From Papilionanthe hookeriana x Papilionanthe teres (lineage: Eukaryota > Streptophyta > Magnoliopsida > Asparagales > Orchidaceae): a stretch of DNA of 64,000 nt. Position numbers and translations under genes: made by a program. Under the pieces are notes generated by a model. The model was not told the origin of the DNA and ran no database searches. It worked only from the letters and a program-made list of their open reading frames with translations. Numbering within the stretch: the first letter of the stretch is position 1; each line of letters begins with the position of its first letter. The stretch is taken from the NCBI GenBank assembly GCA_022702705.1, contig CM040421.1, positions 75,448,121-75,512,120 of the forward strand. Reading direction: 5' to 3'. Positions 46,925 through 59,309 of this stretch are shown piece after piece.

Positions 46925-47136
46925 CTCCACTAGAGCCTTGTATTACTTGATACGATACGTATACTTGCGTTTGAAATTGTGACTTTTATAAATTATAAAA
47001 ATCTAAATATAAATTCATAAATTCTTTCATAAGTAAAATCACATGAAGTTTTTAGCACCGCTGTCAGTGATTAAATCTTCTAGTAGTGGTATCAAGTTCT
47101 TGTATTTGAAAGTATATATAAAGCCCCGTTAGGCTG
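46925..47136 (+). mobile_element. Relic Athila LTR end and leader, plus strand
   Basis: Its first 45 bases are the reverse complement of the conserved Athila LTR block around 'caagtatacgtatcg', so this LTR points right. It ends near 47048 and is followed by a decayed PBS. From 47071 to 47136 nothing is recognised. The family T 5' LTR was inserted into it at 46925. Confidence 0.65.
47053..47070 (+). other. Decayed Athila primer binding site
   Basis: TAGCACCGCTGTCAGTGA differs from the tRNA-Asp-type PBS at six positions, five of them transitions. This fits long-term methylation-driven decay. Confidence 0.55.
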
Positions 47137-47568
47137 AGTCACACATCACTATTTTTTACCCTTTGGTCCAGGCATAAAGAACATTGACTAATCCTATGCT
47201 TTGCTACTGAATCTGCGGCTAGGCTGGGAGGATACCGGCTCTGACTTTGGAGCACCCACATTCCCCTTGCTTGAGGGCTAACAATCTACACTTCAACACC
47301 CAAAAGATAAGTCCGAATTGAGGATTTTATCCTGTCACTCTAAAATCTCCAATTCTACGCCCGATTAATATTATTTCCCTATTTATTTGCACCCTGCTTG
47401 TAAGGATTTTAATCTCCCTGAATCTCAGATGTAATCTTAACTATAGTTGTCAAACTCAACAGATTTTAACTTTTCAATTAGCCGGATTGAAAGTAAGTTA
47501 AGATCTAAGTTAAAGTTTATCACAACTTAATTAAATCTTTTATGGCACATTAATTCCATTTATCATAT
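47137..47568 (-). mobile_element. Athila-3 3' LTR, left part
   Basis: Resembles the Athila-1 LTR from 'ccctttg.tccaggcataaag' onward (compare 25065-25450). About 365 bases expected at its left end are missing, so it is truncated near 47137. It is interrupted at 47568 by Athila-2 and continues at 61107. Confidence 0.75.
47564..47568 (+). repeat. Target-site duplication CATAT, left copy
   Basis: CATAT precedes the TG of the Athila-2 LTR and is repeated at 61102-61106 after its CA. The LTR of Athila-3 is continuous once the insert is removed. Confidence 0.92.
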
Positions 47569-49290
47569 TGATGCTCGACTTTATATTTTACAAGAATTTA
47601 TGAACCCAGATTTATATATTTATAATGATTTGTTAAGTCCAAGCATTCAACGCAAGTATACGTATCGTATCGAATAATACAGGACTCTAATGGAGCCCTA
47701 GTTATCGATTCCATAGGGAAGTTCAGAATATATATAAGAAAGTGTTCACAATATAGGTATCGTAGCACTAAAATCGAATATTTAATTTGTAATTAAAGTT
47801 TACTACTTACTACTATATGCTGGAAATAGTAACGATTTACTACACTACAATTACTTCTAAGGACTTTAAAAATAGGATTAACTAGCAGAAACACTAAACT
47901 ATGTTTTTGAAAGGTTTTTGATATATGAGAAAAATATCCTTCCTCTTGCAATGAAAATATGATGTGTGGATTGATATGGAAAAATTATCTAATTTATTGT
48001 GCCAAATAGGAGCATAGATGATTCTTTACCCTTAAAAGAGTACCCCCTCTTCTAAGCAAGAAAAGAACATCGACAAATTCTAAGTTTAGTCACTAACTCT
48101 AAGGCTAGGTTGGGAGGATACCGGCTCTCACTCCGGAACTCCCACTCACCCTTCACTCGAAGGCTAACCTTTGATATTAGTTAATAATCTTAGAACCAAT
48201 GTGGGGATTTCAGCTTGTCACCCTGAAATCTCCACATTGAAGTCCATCAATACATATTTTCCTATTCATTTGCACTCAATTCCCATGAACTACGCAATTC
48301 ATCCATAGAAATTGAATGGATTTTTTATTATTGTTGTAGGACATTAAATCTTTTCAAACTTAATGTTCAACAACATATTTTAACATTTTAATTGGCCAAA
48401 TCAAAAGTAAATTAAGTTCTAAATGAAAAACCATCACAATCCTTTCATTACATTAAAAGCACATCAAATCCACATTAATCCATCATCACGTCACTATGCA
48501 AGAAAAAGACAAGGGAGACTACTCAGAATTCATGGAGAAGATACAATAAAACATGGATTTTATATATAAAAGAAAAGTCATACAAACAATAAAAGAAAAT
48601 ACAACTTATCTCTTTCTCTTCCCTAATACATTTCCCTTGAAGTTCCTTTGAATCCTCTTCTCTCTCTTTACAACACTTGATTCTTTCTTTAGAATGGAAA
48701 GGAAGAAGCAGTCTCTCACTTTACCTCTTCTCCTTCACTCCTTATAGGAGAATTCCTCTCAAAAACCTCACTCTACACACTCTTCTCCTAAACCCTAACA
48801 CTTAACACTCACTAAAACTACTCTAGAACCACTGAAGAAGCACACCATTTTCTTCCAAAAATAGTTACTTATAAGATAGGGACGAAATCCCAAGAGTTTC
48901 CATAGGTATCCCTTCAAAAGTCGCCAAAACTTTTTAAATTTGAACTCCACCGACTTCGGGCGCCGACGGTGCCAATTAGGGCCAAAACTTTTCAAATTTG
49001 AACTCCACCGACTTCGGGCGCCGACGGTGCCAAATAGGGCACCGGCGGCACTCTATCATGCAATTTAATTTTGGGCTCTTTGGATTCTGGCGCCGGCGGC
49101 GCCAGAAAACTTTTTCACCATTTTTCTCCTTTTTGCTCCGGATTCATTCGTTTTTGCTTTTTTTCACTCCAATCACCTAAAATCATCATACCTGCAACAA
49201 ATCATGAAAAATACCTTTATTTAAAGTGTAATATCACAAAAAATGGGTAAAATTGTATAACAAAATGCATATATATTTTTTTGTGTATCA
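47569..49290 (-). mobile_element. Athila-2 3' LTR
   Basis: Starts TGATACAC at 49290 (minus) right after the PPT and ends at 47569. It carries a telo-box-like AAACCCTAA (about 48790), a TATA-like CTTATAAGTAA (about 48867, minus) and GGCGCCGGCGGCGCC-type motifs (48960-49100). A 58-bp stretch is tandemly duplicated (48923-49038), unlike in the 5' LTR. Confidence 0.9.
48923..49038. repeat. 58-bp tandem duplication in the Athila-2 3' LTR
   Basis: Two near-identical units each start 'gccaaaactttt' and contain 'cgacttcgggcgccgacggt'. The 5' LTR has one unit at about 60775-60830, so the duplication arose after insertion or in a template LTR. Confidence 0.88.
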
Positions 49291-49306
49291 GAATTCCCCA
49301 AACATT
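49291..49306 (-). other. Athila-2 polypurine tract
   Basis: AATGTTTGGGGAATTC on the minus strand lies directly before the 3' LTR and primes plus-strand DNA synthesis. Athila-3 has the similar GTTTTGGGGATTT at 61997-62009. Confidence 0.75.
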
Positions 49307-50652
49307 AACTATTACTTGTCCTCAAATAATCTTTTACTATATAAAATATAACTCTAGGCAGTGTACTTTTCAACTGTAAGACATAAAAATTTTTCATTCA
49401 AAAGAATATATTGGTTAGATTTTCAGAAAGAAATTTAGTAACTCAGGTTAACACTACAGGTGTAAGAATATTTAGCAATCAAGTTTAAGAGTTCTAGTCT
49501 TCTATTTATTTCAAGATGAACCATAATTGGTCACGTTAAGAGTGCCTCAAAAGACTGTGAAAAAGGAGTTCATGTAAATTTTATTAGAATGTTGGCCAGT
49601 ACTTAAAACATAAATTCAGAAATGAAATCAAGCTTTCCCTTTAGGGTGATTCAAGTGAAGCCAAGTTTTTATTAGGCATCTCCTCAAGCTTCTCCTCATA
49701 AACATTTTTCTTTCTTTTTCTTTTCTTTTATTTTTCTTTTCTTTTCTTTTAGGGATTGTTTTTCAATCCTCTTCTCTTTTCTCTCTTTTTTTTTATTGAT
49801 GATTACTATATCTGGATAATCTTTTAATGGTTTTGAACTTCACTCTCCTCTTTATAAAGTTTAAACCTGAAATATCTCCTTACTTTAAAGTTAAGTATAA
49901 GCTTTATTATTCATCACAAAGTTACAATCTCTTCTTAACACACAATACTTTAAGTCTCTTAACATCTCAAAAATACAGTTTTTTTTACTTTAAATAGTTG
50001 ACTATAATTAAATCATTTAATACTAAATATCTCACTTCTATAAAATCAACCTTTATTACTAAAAATTTTCATCATAACCATCGATAATATTCAATTGAAA
50101 TAAAAAGTTTTAGTTACTTACAGTGAGGTTCAACTGCTAGAAGTTATGCTAATCATTTTTTAAAATAAAATAATTTAGGACAAATAAAAGTTAGTATTTT
50201 TTCTACCCTACCCCAAACTTAAAATTTTCAATAAATTTGAAACAGTTTTGAGTAGAAGAAAACCAACCTCTTTGTGCTGGGATCTTGAAATCTTCAATAG
50301 CTATTTGGTATTAGTCAAAATTTACAACTAGCAAGCATGAAACAATTAGTAGCAGTGATATAACAATTTTTAAATTTTTGCATGGGTAAAGTGAAATTAA
50401 CATTAAACATCTAAACATCCAACAAAACACTACAACATAAAACAAACTATCACAGTACTACACAGTCCAACTAACAATTTAAATGTTTCAGTACAACATA
50501 ATAATACACCAACAGAGTTACACAACATATGAAAATAAACACTGCAACACAACAATACAACAATAGGGTCACACATCATATGAAAAGCAAATATCCACTA
50601 CACATCAGTACAACACAGCACAATAAGAACAACAGAAATAAAAACAAACAAT
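49307..50652 (-). other. Athila-2 3' untranslated region
   Basis: No coding region is seen. It contains a polypyrimidine run on the plus strand (49700-49795) and the hairpin GGATTG-TTTTT-CAATCC (49753-49769). Both are also present before the PPT of Athila-3. The remainder is A/T-rich with no recognised feature. Confidence 0.6.
49753..49769. other. Conserved hairpin in the Athila 3' UTR
   Basis: GGATTG and CAATCC flank TTTTT. The same hairpin is at 62481-62497 in Athila-3, and a variant is at 62437-62455. Confidence 0.55.
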
Positions 50653-51799
50653 CTACCAGTCTACATCACCAGGATTAGCAGGGTCATCAATAGGGTCATC
50701 AACAGAGTCCTCAGCATGGTCAGGTCTATATGGTGTATAGCTGGGGCAAGAAGGAAATATCACATCGGACTCCTCCCTCATAATCTGACCTGAGCATCAT
50801 AATAAGCAATATCAAACTCAACTCTCCTCAACAGATAATCTTCATTCACATCACTCCTCACCTCAAATACATTCATATGACCGTGGAGTCTATCTATACT
50901 AGCACTCTGTAGTCTCAGCTGCCCCATAAAATCTGATAAGGAAGGCGTCTCAGAAGTAGATGGAACATCATAACTCGTAGTAGGAATATCAGTACACGTA
51001 CGCTCAGCTCTGGCTCCTACATGAGCCTCATAAGTATGGATAATATTCTATGTAATTGGTCTCAAAGGTATAGCCACTTCCTCAGAATTACTGAACTCCA
51101 CTCCAGACTGAATACAGAGGGCATGAACTAAAGCAGGATGTCATAATCCTCCAGTGGTCTCGCCTCTAGCAATCGTCTGAATATTCTCGTAAATAATAAC
51201 CCCAATATCAATCTTTTTCATCTTCTGAATACAGTAGTTCAGGATCGCTCTATCTCTAGTAACTTCGTTGTGGTGATAAGATGGTAATAGTCTTGTAGAA
51301 ATAAAATAATAGAAAACTTTTGAAGCAACATTCAATGTGGAGGTGGGGAAATTTATCAACTATTTTTTACTTACTTTCCATTCTCCTCGCCCGTCAGTCA
51401 GAAAAGCAATAACTTCTCTCATATTCTCCCTCCGAGTGTCAAAGTTTTTGTATTCACATACGAATGGTTCCTAAGTCTGGTAGAAAGCAATGATACATTG
51501 AGGAGTAAACTCAACCATTTTGCCTCTAACAAGCACATACTCAGTCTCAGTCCATGGGATATTCGAATAGAATTCTCTAACTACTCCCATAACAACATTT
51601 GTAGTGAAATAACAAAATCACTCCCAATTTTGCTATGCAATCAATTGTTCCACAGTTACTCCAGGACTATCAAAAGCTCGATCCTGGATACACTTCTTGT
51701 TGTGAAGGTAAGAGTTATAGCTAAATTAGGCTTTGAAGTTGACGAACCTCTCCTCACAAAATCCAATTTCCCCTTCCCATTACTCATCCTTGGAGCCAT
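50653..51799 (-). pseudogene. Athila-2 downstream ORF, copy 1 (plant transposon protein domain)
   Basis: Begins at ATG 51799 with MAPRMSNGKGKLDF and, after frame changes, shows the domain hallmark VVREFYSNI, EYVLVRGKMVEFTPQCI near 51590-51490. It ends with SYDVPSTSETPSLSDFM, AYYDAQVRLREESDVIFP and an Asp/Pro-rich tail DDPIDDPANPGDVDW before TAG at 50653. The same C-terminal part is found in Athila-3 (63445-63864). The family is common downstream of integrase in Athila elements and has no established role. No membrane segment or signal typical of an envelope protein is visible. Confidence 0.75.
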
Positions 51800-51879
51800 G
51801 TGAATTTCTAAAATTTTCAAGAAAATTTGAATAAATACTAAATTCACAATGTAACAAACTCCAAACGCTATTCTAAACA

Positions 51880-52640
51880 AGTAAGAGCAAATTTCATCAT
51901 GGAAATCTCAAAATCTCTTAAAAACTCCAAAAATTCCACCTTAAGCAAGGTGAGAGATTTCCATGGTGAAAATCCAAAAATTTTAACTTAAAGTGAAGCT
52001 CTTACTAAGAGAAGTGTAAATCCGGTGTCGAAAAGCCTTGAAATCTTCTTGAATCAGAGATCTAGCAAGCCTTAGATCTTCAAAATTGTGAAAATGGAGG
52101 AAGAAGACGAAGGAAAGGAAAAATTTGTGGGTCCCAGGGCAAAAATAAAAAAATCAAGGGTTTTAGGCCTTTTCTGGGTTTGGGCGCCGGCGGCGCTTGA
52201 TAGGGTGCCGACGGCGCTCTATTTAAATAAATTGGCCAAACACTCTGAATTTGGGCGCCGACGGCACTAGTCCAAAATATTTTCTGGGTCTGAAAATTTT
52301 TTGTATTTTCGATCGTTTCGACGTCCACAATGATGTTTAACACTTCAATAGGCATTGACATCATCCCATAAGATATATTTAATATACTTCTTCACAGAAA
52401 CAAAACATAACAATCTTATATATATATAATCTAAGTTACAATATAGACACCAAATATGTTCATTCAAACCAACTATTCTTATATATTTAGTGTAGCAAGT
52501 ACTCTACGATAGGAAAACACTAAGATCTAAGCACACAATGAAAGCAAGACATCCAAATTTCAAATTCAAAGCAAATACTACACAAACCAAACATAACTAA
52601 GCAAAGCAAACTAAACACTCAACAAACATACGTAGAATCC
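51880..52640 (-). other. Spacer between the two downstream ORF copies, LTR-like CG motifs
   Basis: Non-coding, with GGCGCCGGCGGCGC and GCCGACGGCGC motifs (52180-52265) around a TTTAAATA stretch, resembling the CG-rich part of the element's own LTR. On the minus strand this would lie upstream of ORF copy 1, so it may be a captured promoter. No gene seen. Confidence 0.45.
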
Positions 52641-52699
52641 ATCAATTACACCACATCATTTTCAGAACTATCCTCTCCTCTAAGGTCTCCAATTGATTG

Positions 52700-53770
52700 C
52701 TAATGCATAAACAAGTTATAGAATGGACGAAATGAAAATTCGTTAGATGATTCCCCAGCAATCATTGCATTCTTCTTCATCAGATTGATCAAGCCCATCT
52801 CAATTCGATTAGTGTGATCGAATTGCTCTTTCATTCTCCAATATATATGATCGAACAAATCTAAAATGTTATTGATCGCATTCATAACGTTTTGTACCTC
52901 AGTCTCCAATTGTTTAATCTTATTTGATATCATTCTCGAACCTTCAAGAAAATAGGGTTGAATCAGTTGTGAAGTCTGCATTGGTTGATCAGTGAGCAAT
53001 TTCATTTCATCTTCATCTCCAATTGTGTGGTAGTCATATGGATTAGTTGGATCAATAGGCCTCCATGGAAGAAGAACTTTTTCCTAACTTTCATAAGGAA
53101 TCTGTGACTAACTACATAACAGAAATATGGTGGACGGGTGTCCAAGCCCATATTTAGATCCATGCACAATTAATCCAAGTACTGATTTCACAATAATATT
53201 ACCAATGTCAACCGACCTCCCAGTTTGAATACATAAATTCAAAATGGCGTTGTCCTTGGTTACCTTGCTAATCTTCAATGTCAGAAATAATTTTGCAGAA
53301 ATAAAGTAGTGCCACTGCTTTAATACTGGATTGAGAGATGCAGATGGGAACTAATGCATCCATTCTCTCTAACTTACCATTCTTCATTCTCATCCATCAG
53401 ATATCGATACACATCATTCATATTATCCCGCGTGGCAATGAAATTACAATAATGGCAAATAGGTACGTTATCGATCATAAAGAGATCGTTGATTTGTGCA
53501 GGAGTGAATTGAACAAATCTACCACGCACAAATACGAACCCTTGATTGATCCCGTAAAAGATTTGCATAAAACTCTTTCACGACGGGAACAACAACGGCA
53601 ACGATAGTGTAGTAAAGAACTTCCCAACGTCTCTCTTAAATAATCTCTTCAATTCTAGTAGTAGGATTATCCATACCTCGATCTATGAAGCCTCTTTCCT
53701 TGATAATCTTTCTATTCATCATCACTTTGTTGAAAAAACGCTGCGCTTCAAAACTTATGAACTTTCTTTG
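52700..53770 (-). pseudogene. Athila-2 downstream ORF, copy 2 (plant transposon protein domain)
   Basis: Shows RFFNKVMMNRKIIKERGF, then WEVLYYTIV, VVKEFYANLL and, in a second frame, FVFVRGRFVQFTPAQINDLF (53620-53470). A C-terminal coiled-coil-like stretch follows (NKIKQLETEVQNVMNAINN) to a stop at 52700. The order ERGF, EFYAN, VRG-VxF, IN matches the putative plant transposon protein domain family. It carries at least one stop and one frameshift in the domain. It is clearly related in layout to copy 1 but differs in sequence. Confidence 0.75.
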
Positions 53771-54184
53771 GTTGAATAATGTGAAATTGAGCGGTTTAAA
53801 TAGGAAAGGAATCCATATGATACAAATTGGGATTGGTGTTTTTTGTTTTTCTGGAGTTAAGAAGTCAAAAATGGATTTTAGGGAGTTATAAGGACAAAGA
53901 TCCCGCCAAAACTTGCATTTTGAAACTTAAAAACTGTTAAACAGATTTTAGGCGCGCTCTCGATAGGACGCTGGCGGTGCCAGTGGTAAAAAATTCTCAC
54001 CGAACTTCATTTGGTCCAAAATATTCGAATATCTCAATTCGATCCATCAATTATCAATTTTTAAAAAATATTTAAGAGTAATTAAGATTCAAAAACAACT
54101 ATCTAAAAAGCACAACTAAAAAAAAAAGCAAAAATACCACAAAGATACATATGGGTTGCCTCCCATAAAGCGCTTGGTTTAACG

Positions 54185-55540
54185 TCATGAGCCCGACAAA
54201 CCATTCAGTTGATCGAGATGACTCAGCATTAAAACCTCTTTAAAGTTAGGTTGAAACCCGTCAAAGTAAGGCTTTAATCGATGCCCATTAACCTTGAAAA
54301 TATTTCCAGTATCAGGATCCTTAATATCAACAACTCCAAAAGAATGAACTTTTACAACTGTAAAAGGTCCTAACCATCTAGACTTGAGCTTTCCAGGAAA
54401 TAACTTCAATCTTGCGTTGTATAAGAAAATTTTTTGTCCAAATTTCAAGTTCTTTTTCAATATATTCCGATCATGCCATAATTTCCTTTTCTCTTTATAG
54501 ATCCCATCATTGTGATAAGATGCATTTCTAATCTCTTCCAATTCATTCAATTGCATAAATCTTTTCTCTCCAGCATTTTTCAAATTAAAATTTAACTCTT
54601 TTATCGCCCAATATGCTTTATGCTTCAATTTAACTGGTAAATAGCAAGTCTTACCAAACACTAGTCCATAAGGAGACATTCCAATAGGGGTTTTAAAAGC
54701 AGTCCTATAAGCCCATAAAACAGTATCTAATCGAGCAGACCAATCTAGTTTATGATTATCCACAGTTTTCTCCAAAATTCTTTTAATTTCACGATTAGAT
54801 ACTTCTGCTAAACCACTAGTCTGGGGATGATAAGCAATAGAGATTCTATGAATAATATTATATTTTTCAATTAATCTCTTAATTTGATTATTCCTGAAAT
54901 GGGATCCACCATCAGTTATGATTACTCTTGGCATTCCATATCTTGTAAATATATTTTTCTTTAAAGATTTTGAAACACTCCGAGCATCACATCTAGGTAA
55001 AGCAATAGCTTCAATCCATTTTGAGACATAATCAACGGCAACCGGTATATATAAATTTCTAAATGGAGTAAATGGTCCTATAAAATCTAATCCCCATACA
55101 TAAAAAATTTAAACTTCCAAATTATAATTTAGAGACATTTCATTTCTTCTTGATATATTACCTACTCTCTGACATTGATCACATGATTTAATATATCTAT
55201 AAACATCTCTAAAATGAGTAGGCCAATAAAATATAGATTGTAGAATTTAAAAACAATTTTATCTACACCAAAATGACCTCCAAATTCAGAATCATGACAT
55301 CGTTTAATAATCACATTTGTTTCTTCTTGCGGCACACATTTCCTAATAATTAGATCCTTACACTATTTATATAGATAGGGCTCATCCCAAAAATAGAACT
55401 TTGCATCATAATTAAACTTCTTTTGTTGTTGCCTTATTAAATCAGGTGGGAGAATATCACTTACAATATAATTTACAATATCAGCATACCAAGGCAAACT
55501 ACTTCCCATAATAGTATAGAGTTGCTCATCAGGGAAAATT
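54185..55540 (-). pseudogene. Athila-2 integrase
   Basis: The catalytic core has D in GLDFIGPF (about 55090) and D in TDGGSHF and E in SNREIKRIL within a clean 249-residue frame (54934-54185). The frame continues with ALWAYRTAFKTPIGMSPYG, the Athila-typical CYLPVKLKHKAYWA and a C-terminal domain with RWLGPFTVVKV, ending at TGA 54185. The zinc-binding half (55130-55540) is present but shifted in frame with stops. It is complete enough to show what Athila-1 lost to the LTR at 12705. Confidence 0.9.
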
Positions 55541-55548
55541 TCAGTAAT

Positions 55549-56067
55549 TTATTTTTCAAATTCAGATAATTTATCATAGTCAATTCTTGACAGATGATCA
55601 GCTATTTGATTGTCACCTCCCTTCCTATCAACTATCATAAAATCAAATTCTTGCAGAAGAAGTATCCATCTAATTAGTCTAGGTTTCGCATCATTCTTTT
55701 GCATTAAATATTTGATAGCCGAATGGTCTATATGCACAATACTTTTAGCTCCAATCAAATAAGGTCTAAATTTTTCAAAGGCAAATACTATAGCTAATAA
55801 CTCTCTTTCAGTTGTGGTATAATTAATTTGACCATCATTAATAGTTTTAGTAGCATAGTAAATGACTTTGAAAACTTTATCATTCCTTTGCCCCAATGCT
55901 ACTCTGATTGCATAATCACTAGCATCACACATAATTTCAAATAGTTTCTCCCAATCAGGTGAAACAATTATAGGTGTAGTGATTAATTTTTCTTTTAATA
56001 ATTTGAAAGCTCTTAAGCATTCATCATTAAAATAAAACTTTCTATCATTTTCTAAAAGTCGGCACAA
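55549..56067 (-). pseudogene. Athila-2 RNase H domain
   Basis: Open for 172 residues: the end of the RT connection region (KEKLITTPIIVSPDW), then FEIMCDASDYAIRVALGQ, TERELLAIVFAFEKF and HIDHSAIKYLMQ, ending DNQIADHLSRID, the usual Ty3/gypsy end of RNase H before integrase. It is frame-shifted from the integrase. Confidence 0.9.
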
Positions 56068-56079
56068 AGGTTTGGTAAT

Positions 56080-57260
56080 TTTAGAAAAATCTTTAATATA
56101 TCACCAGAAAAATCCAGCATGTCCTAAGAAACTCCTCACCTCTCTCACAGTAGTGGGTGGCGGCAATCTCTCAATCACTCTAATTTTTGCGGGATCGACC
56201 TCCATACCATGTTCAGAAATTTTATGCCCAAGCACAATTCCTCCTGCAACCATAAATTGACATTTCTCCCGATTCGGAACTAGATTTGTTTTCTCGCGAG
56301 CTCCAAAACTTTAGCTAAGTTTTCCAGGCAAATTTCAAATGAAGTCCCGAATACAGAGAAATCATCCATAAAAACTTATATTCCATTATCTATCATACAA
56401 CTGAAGATAGACATCATACATCTTTGAAATGTTGTAGGTGCGTTACACAGTCCAAAATGCATATTTTGAAAAGCAAAGGTTCCATAAGAGCTAGTAAATG
56501 TTTTCTTTTCTTAAACCTAAGGAGAAATACGTATTTGATGGTAACCAGTATATCCATCCATAAAATAGTAGTACTTATGTCCAGCAAGTCTATCTAGCAT
56601 TTGATCAAGAAAAGGAAGAGGAAAGTGATCTTCTCGGGTGGCTGCATTTAATTTCTTTACTCAATACAAATTCATCATCCATTAATTTGTCTTGTGGGTA
56701 TGATTTCATTACATTCATTCACTTCGACAGTCACTCCTCCTTTTTTTGGTACACAATGTATTGGACTCACCCAAGCACTATCCGAAATAGGATAAATAAT
56801 TCCAGCATCCAGCCATTTTAAAATCTCTTTCTTAACTACATCTTTCATTATAAGGTTCAATCTCCTTTGCGGATCTACTCTCGATTTATGTTCTTCATCT
56901 AATAAAATTTTGTGCATACAAATCGAGGACTAACTCCTTTAATATCTGCCAAAGTCCATCCAAAAGCTTTCTTGTATCATTTTAAAGTTTCCAACAACTT
57001 ATGTTCTTGGTATTCGTTTAACTCCGAAGATACAATAACTGGCAAAGTAGATGATTCTCATAAATACATATACTTTAAATGATTAGGGAAAAATTTCATC
57101 TCAAGTTCAGGAGGTTTTATGATAGATGGAATTAAGCTTTTATCTCCACCTTCCATAGTGTTTAATACTTCAAATCTCTCCTGAACATACTCCAAATCTT
57201 CATTCTTCTTACTATCTGAATTTTCTTCATTTTCGCTTTCTTCTTCAAACATATTTTTAT
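56080..57260 (-). pseudogene. Athila-2 reverse transcriptase, frameshifted, FMDD kept
   Basis: Fragments in several frames: an N-terminal acidic linker (57252-57058), KKEILKWLDAGIIYPIS and WVSPIHCVPKKGGVTV (56917-56675), and the catalytic motif FMDDFSVFG (about 56346-56375). The C-terminal segments near 56130-56260 are clear by similarity to Athila-1. At least three frame changes separate them. Unlike Athila-1, the two catalytic aspartates are intact at the DNA level. Confidence 0.85.
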
Positions 57261-58201
57261 ATTATTCTTCTTTTTCAATTATATTTTTAGAATGATCTTT
57301 TCTCAAGTAATCACAGACCTCCATCCTAAAACATTCATTATCTTTTTCCATTGAGGGATACTTCATAGATTTTAAAATATTAAAGGTCACCTCTTGATCA
57401 TTAACTCTCATAGTTAATTTTCATTTTTGAACATCAATTACCGCTCTTCCAGTAGCAAGGAATGGTCTTCCCAAAATGATTGGAATTTCTTTATCTTCCT
57501 CCATATCAAATACAATGGAATCCATAGGAAAGATAAATTTATCCACTTTCACTAACACATCTTCCACCACTCATTTAGGATAAGTAATGTAATGATCGGC
57601 CAACTGAAGAGTCACAGATGTAGGAGAAATTTGTCCTATTCCCAACCTTTTGAAAGTTGATAAAGGTATGAGTTTAGTACTTGCTCCCAGATCACATAAA
57701 GCTTTTTCGAAAAAATTTTTCACCTATAGCACACAGAATAGTGAAACTACCAGGATCTTTGAGTTTTTCCGGAAGCTTCTTTTGAATAATTGTACTACAC
57801 TCTCCACTGAGTGCAGCAGTTTCATGATCCATAAACTTTCTTTTCTTTCTCAGAATATCCTTCATAAACTTATCATAGTCAAGCATCTGTTCCAATGCTT
57901 CAACAAAAGGAATATTTATAGTTAATTTCTTAAGGATTTCCAAAAAATTTTGAAATTTGTTATTCCTGTTTTGTTTCTTCAATCTTTGAGGAAATGGAGG
58001 TGGTGGCTTTTCAACAGTTATCTTCATTGGCTTAAGAGGATAATCCAAGTCTGGATAAATCTTGTTTGAACCTTTTTCAATTTCCACCTTCTCCTTTTCT
58101 ATTTCAACTTCCTTTAGCACTCTAGTTTCCAATTCTTTTCCTCTCCTTAATTGAATAACCTTAAGTTGTTCCTTGTTTTGATCTTTTGGATTGATCTCCA
58201 C
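57261..58201 (-). pseudogene. Athila-2 protease and gag-pol linker
   Basis: A 169-residue frame (58201-57692) carries EKPPPPFPQRLKKQ, FVEALEQML and GECSTIIQKKLPEK. After a frameshift near 57690 come the protease D-x-G-A region and the GRPFLATGRA block around 57440-57690, recognisable against Athila-1. Confidence 0.85.
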
Positions 58202-59144
58202 ATTACTTGGAAGTGTTCCAGAATGTCTATTATTAATTTCAGTGAAAATATGTCATAATTCAATATTTTTCATAGCAACACCTTGAGCTTGTAATTTATT
58301 TCCCATATTCATATGTCCAAATGAATTTTCCTCTAACACTTGAGGTGGTTGAGAATAATTCATTCCACATTGATCTATTTTCTTTGAAAGGGCTGCAATT
58401 TGAGAAATTGCCATAGTCATCATATCTGAATCATGAACAATAGTTACTCTCTTAGGATTTACCTGTTCAGAGGGCCATTGAAAATTATTAGTAGTCATTT
58501 CTTCAATTAATGCGTATACTTCATCAAAAGGTTTTGACTTTAATGATTCACCAGCAGCAGCATCTATAATAGATTTCAATGATCCCACTAATCCATTATA
58601 AAATTTTTGAATTATTAACCAATCTGGTAATGCATGATGTGGGCACTTCCTAAGAAGATCTTTAAATCTTTCCCAAGCTTCATATATTGACTCTCCTTCA
58701 AACTGACAAAAAGATGTAATATCATTTCTTAGTTTAGCAGTCTTTGATGGAGGGAAATATTTTGATAGAAACTTTTGAGATAATTCTCCTCAAGTTCTAA
58801 TAGATCCAGGTGCTAACGAGTTTAACCACACCTTAGCTTTATCCCTTAATGAAAAAAGGAAAAAGTCTAAGTCTGACAGTGTCACTAGACACTGTCATAT
58901 TTAAAAGTAGCACACAATTCTAAAAAACTAGTGAGATGTAAGTTTGGATCCTCATTAGTGTTCCTCCAAATTGATTATTTTGTATCATTTGGATAATAGT
59001 AGGTTTAAGTTCGAATGATTTAGCAGCAACATCAAAATTTTGAATAACTATGTGAATTTCATCTTTTGTTGGGTTAGCATAATCTCTTAAAAGTCTTGGC
59101 AAATTTCCAATTTCATTTCTTTGATCGTCTTGAATATTCATCAT
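58202..59144 (-). pseudogene. Athila-2 gag
   Basis: Starts at ATG 59144 (MMNIQDDQRNEIGNLPRLLR) and has FELKPTIIQMIQNNQFGG, typical of the Athila Gag N-terminus. The frame is broken near 58925-58860 and again near 58790. The core LVGSLKSIIDAAAGESLKSK lies at 58588-58253. The Asn/Pro-rich tail present in Athila-1 is largely missing here. No CCHC knuckle is seen. Confidence 0.85.
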
Positions 59145-59309
59145 TTTTCAAGGATTTTCAATTTATTTTGTTGTTTTCTAATTTTTCTGACAGTACGCTC
59201 TAACTCCGAATCGCAAGGCACTAAACTTTTAGATCCGTTACTACGCATATACAAACACAAATACTTTAATAAAGATAAACAAACACACAATTACACACTA
59301 CAAAATAAA

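Noticed and set aside
48785..48800. Interstitial telomere repeat (AAACCCTAA) in the Athila-2 LTRs
   Set aside because: Only a single telo-box-like copy per LTR, not a telomeric array; at most a promoter element.
50653..53770. Envelope-like gene downstream of integrase
   Set aside because: No signal peptide, membrane segment or glycoprotein-like cysteine pattern; the visible motifs fit the plant transposon protein family instead.
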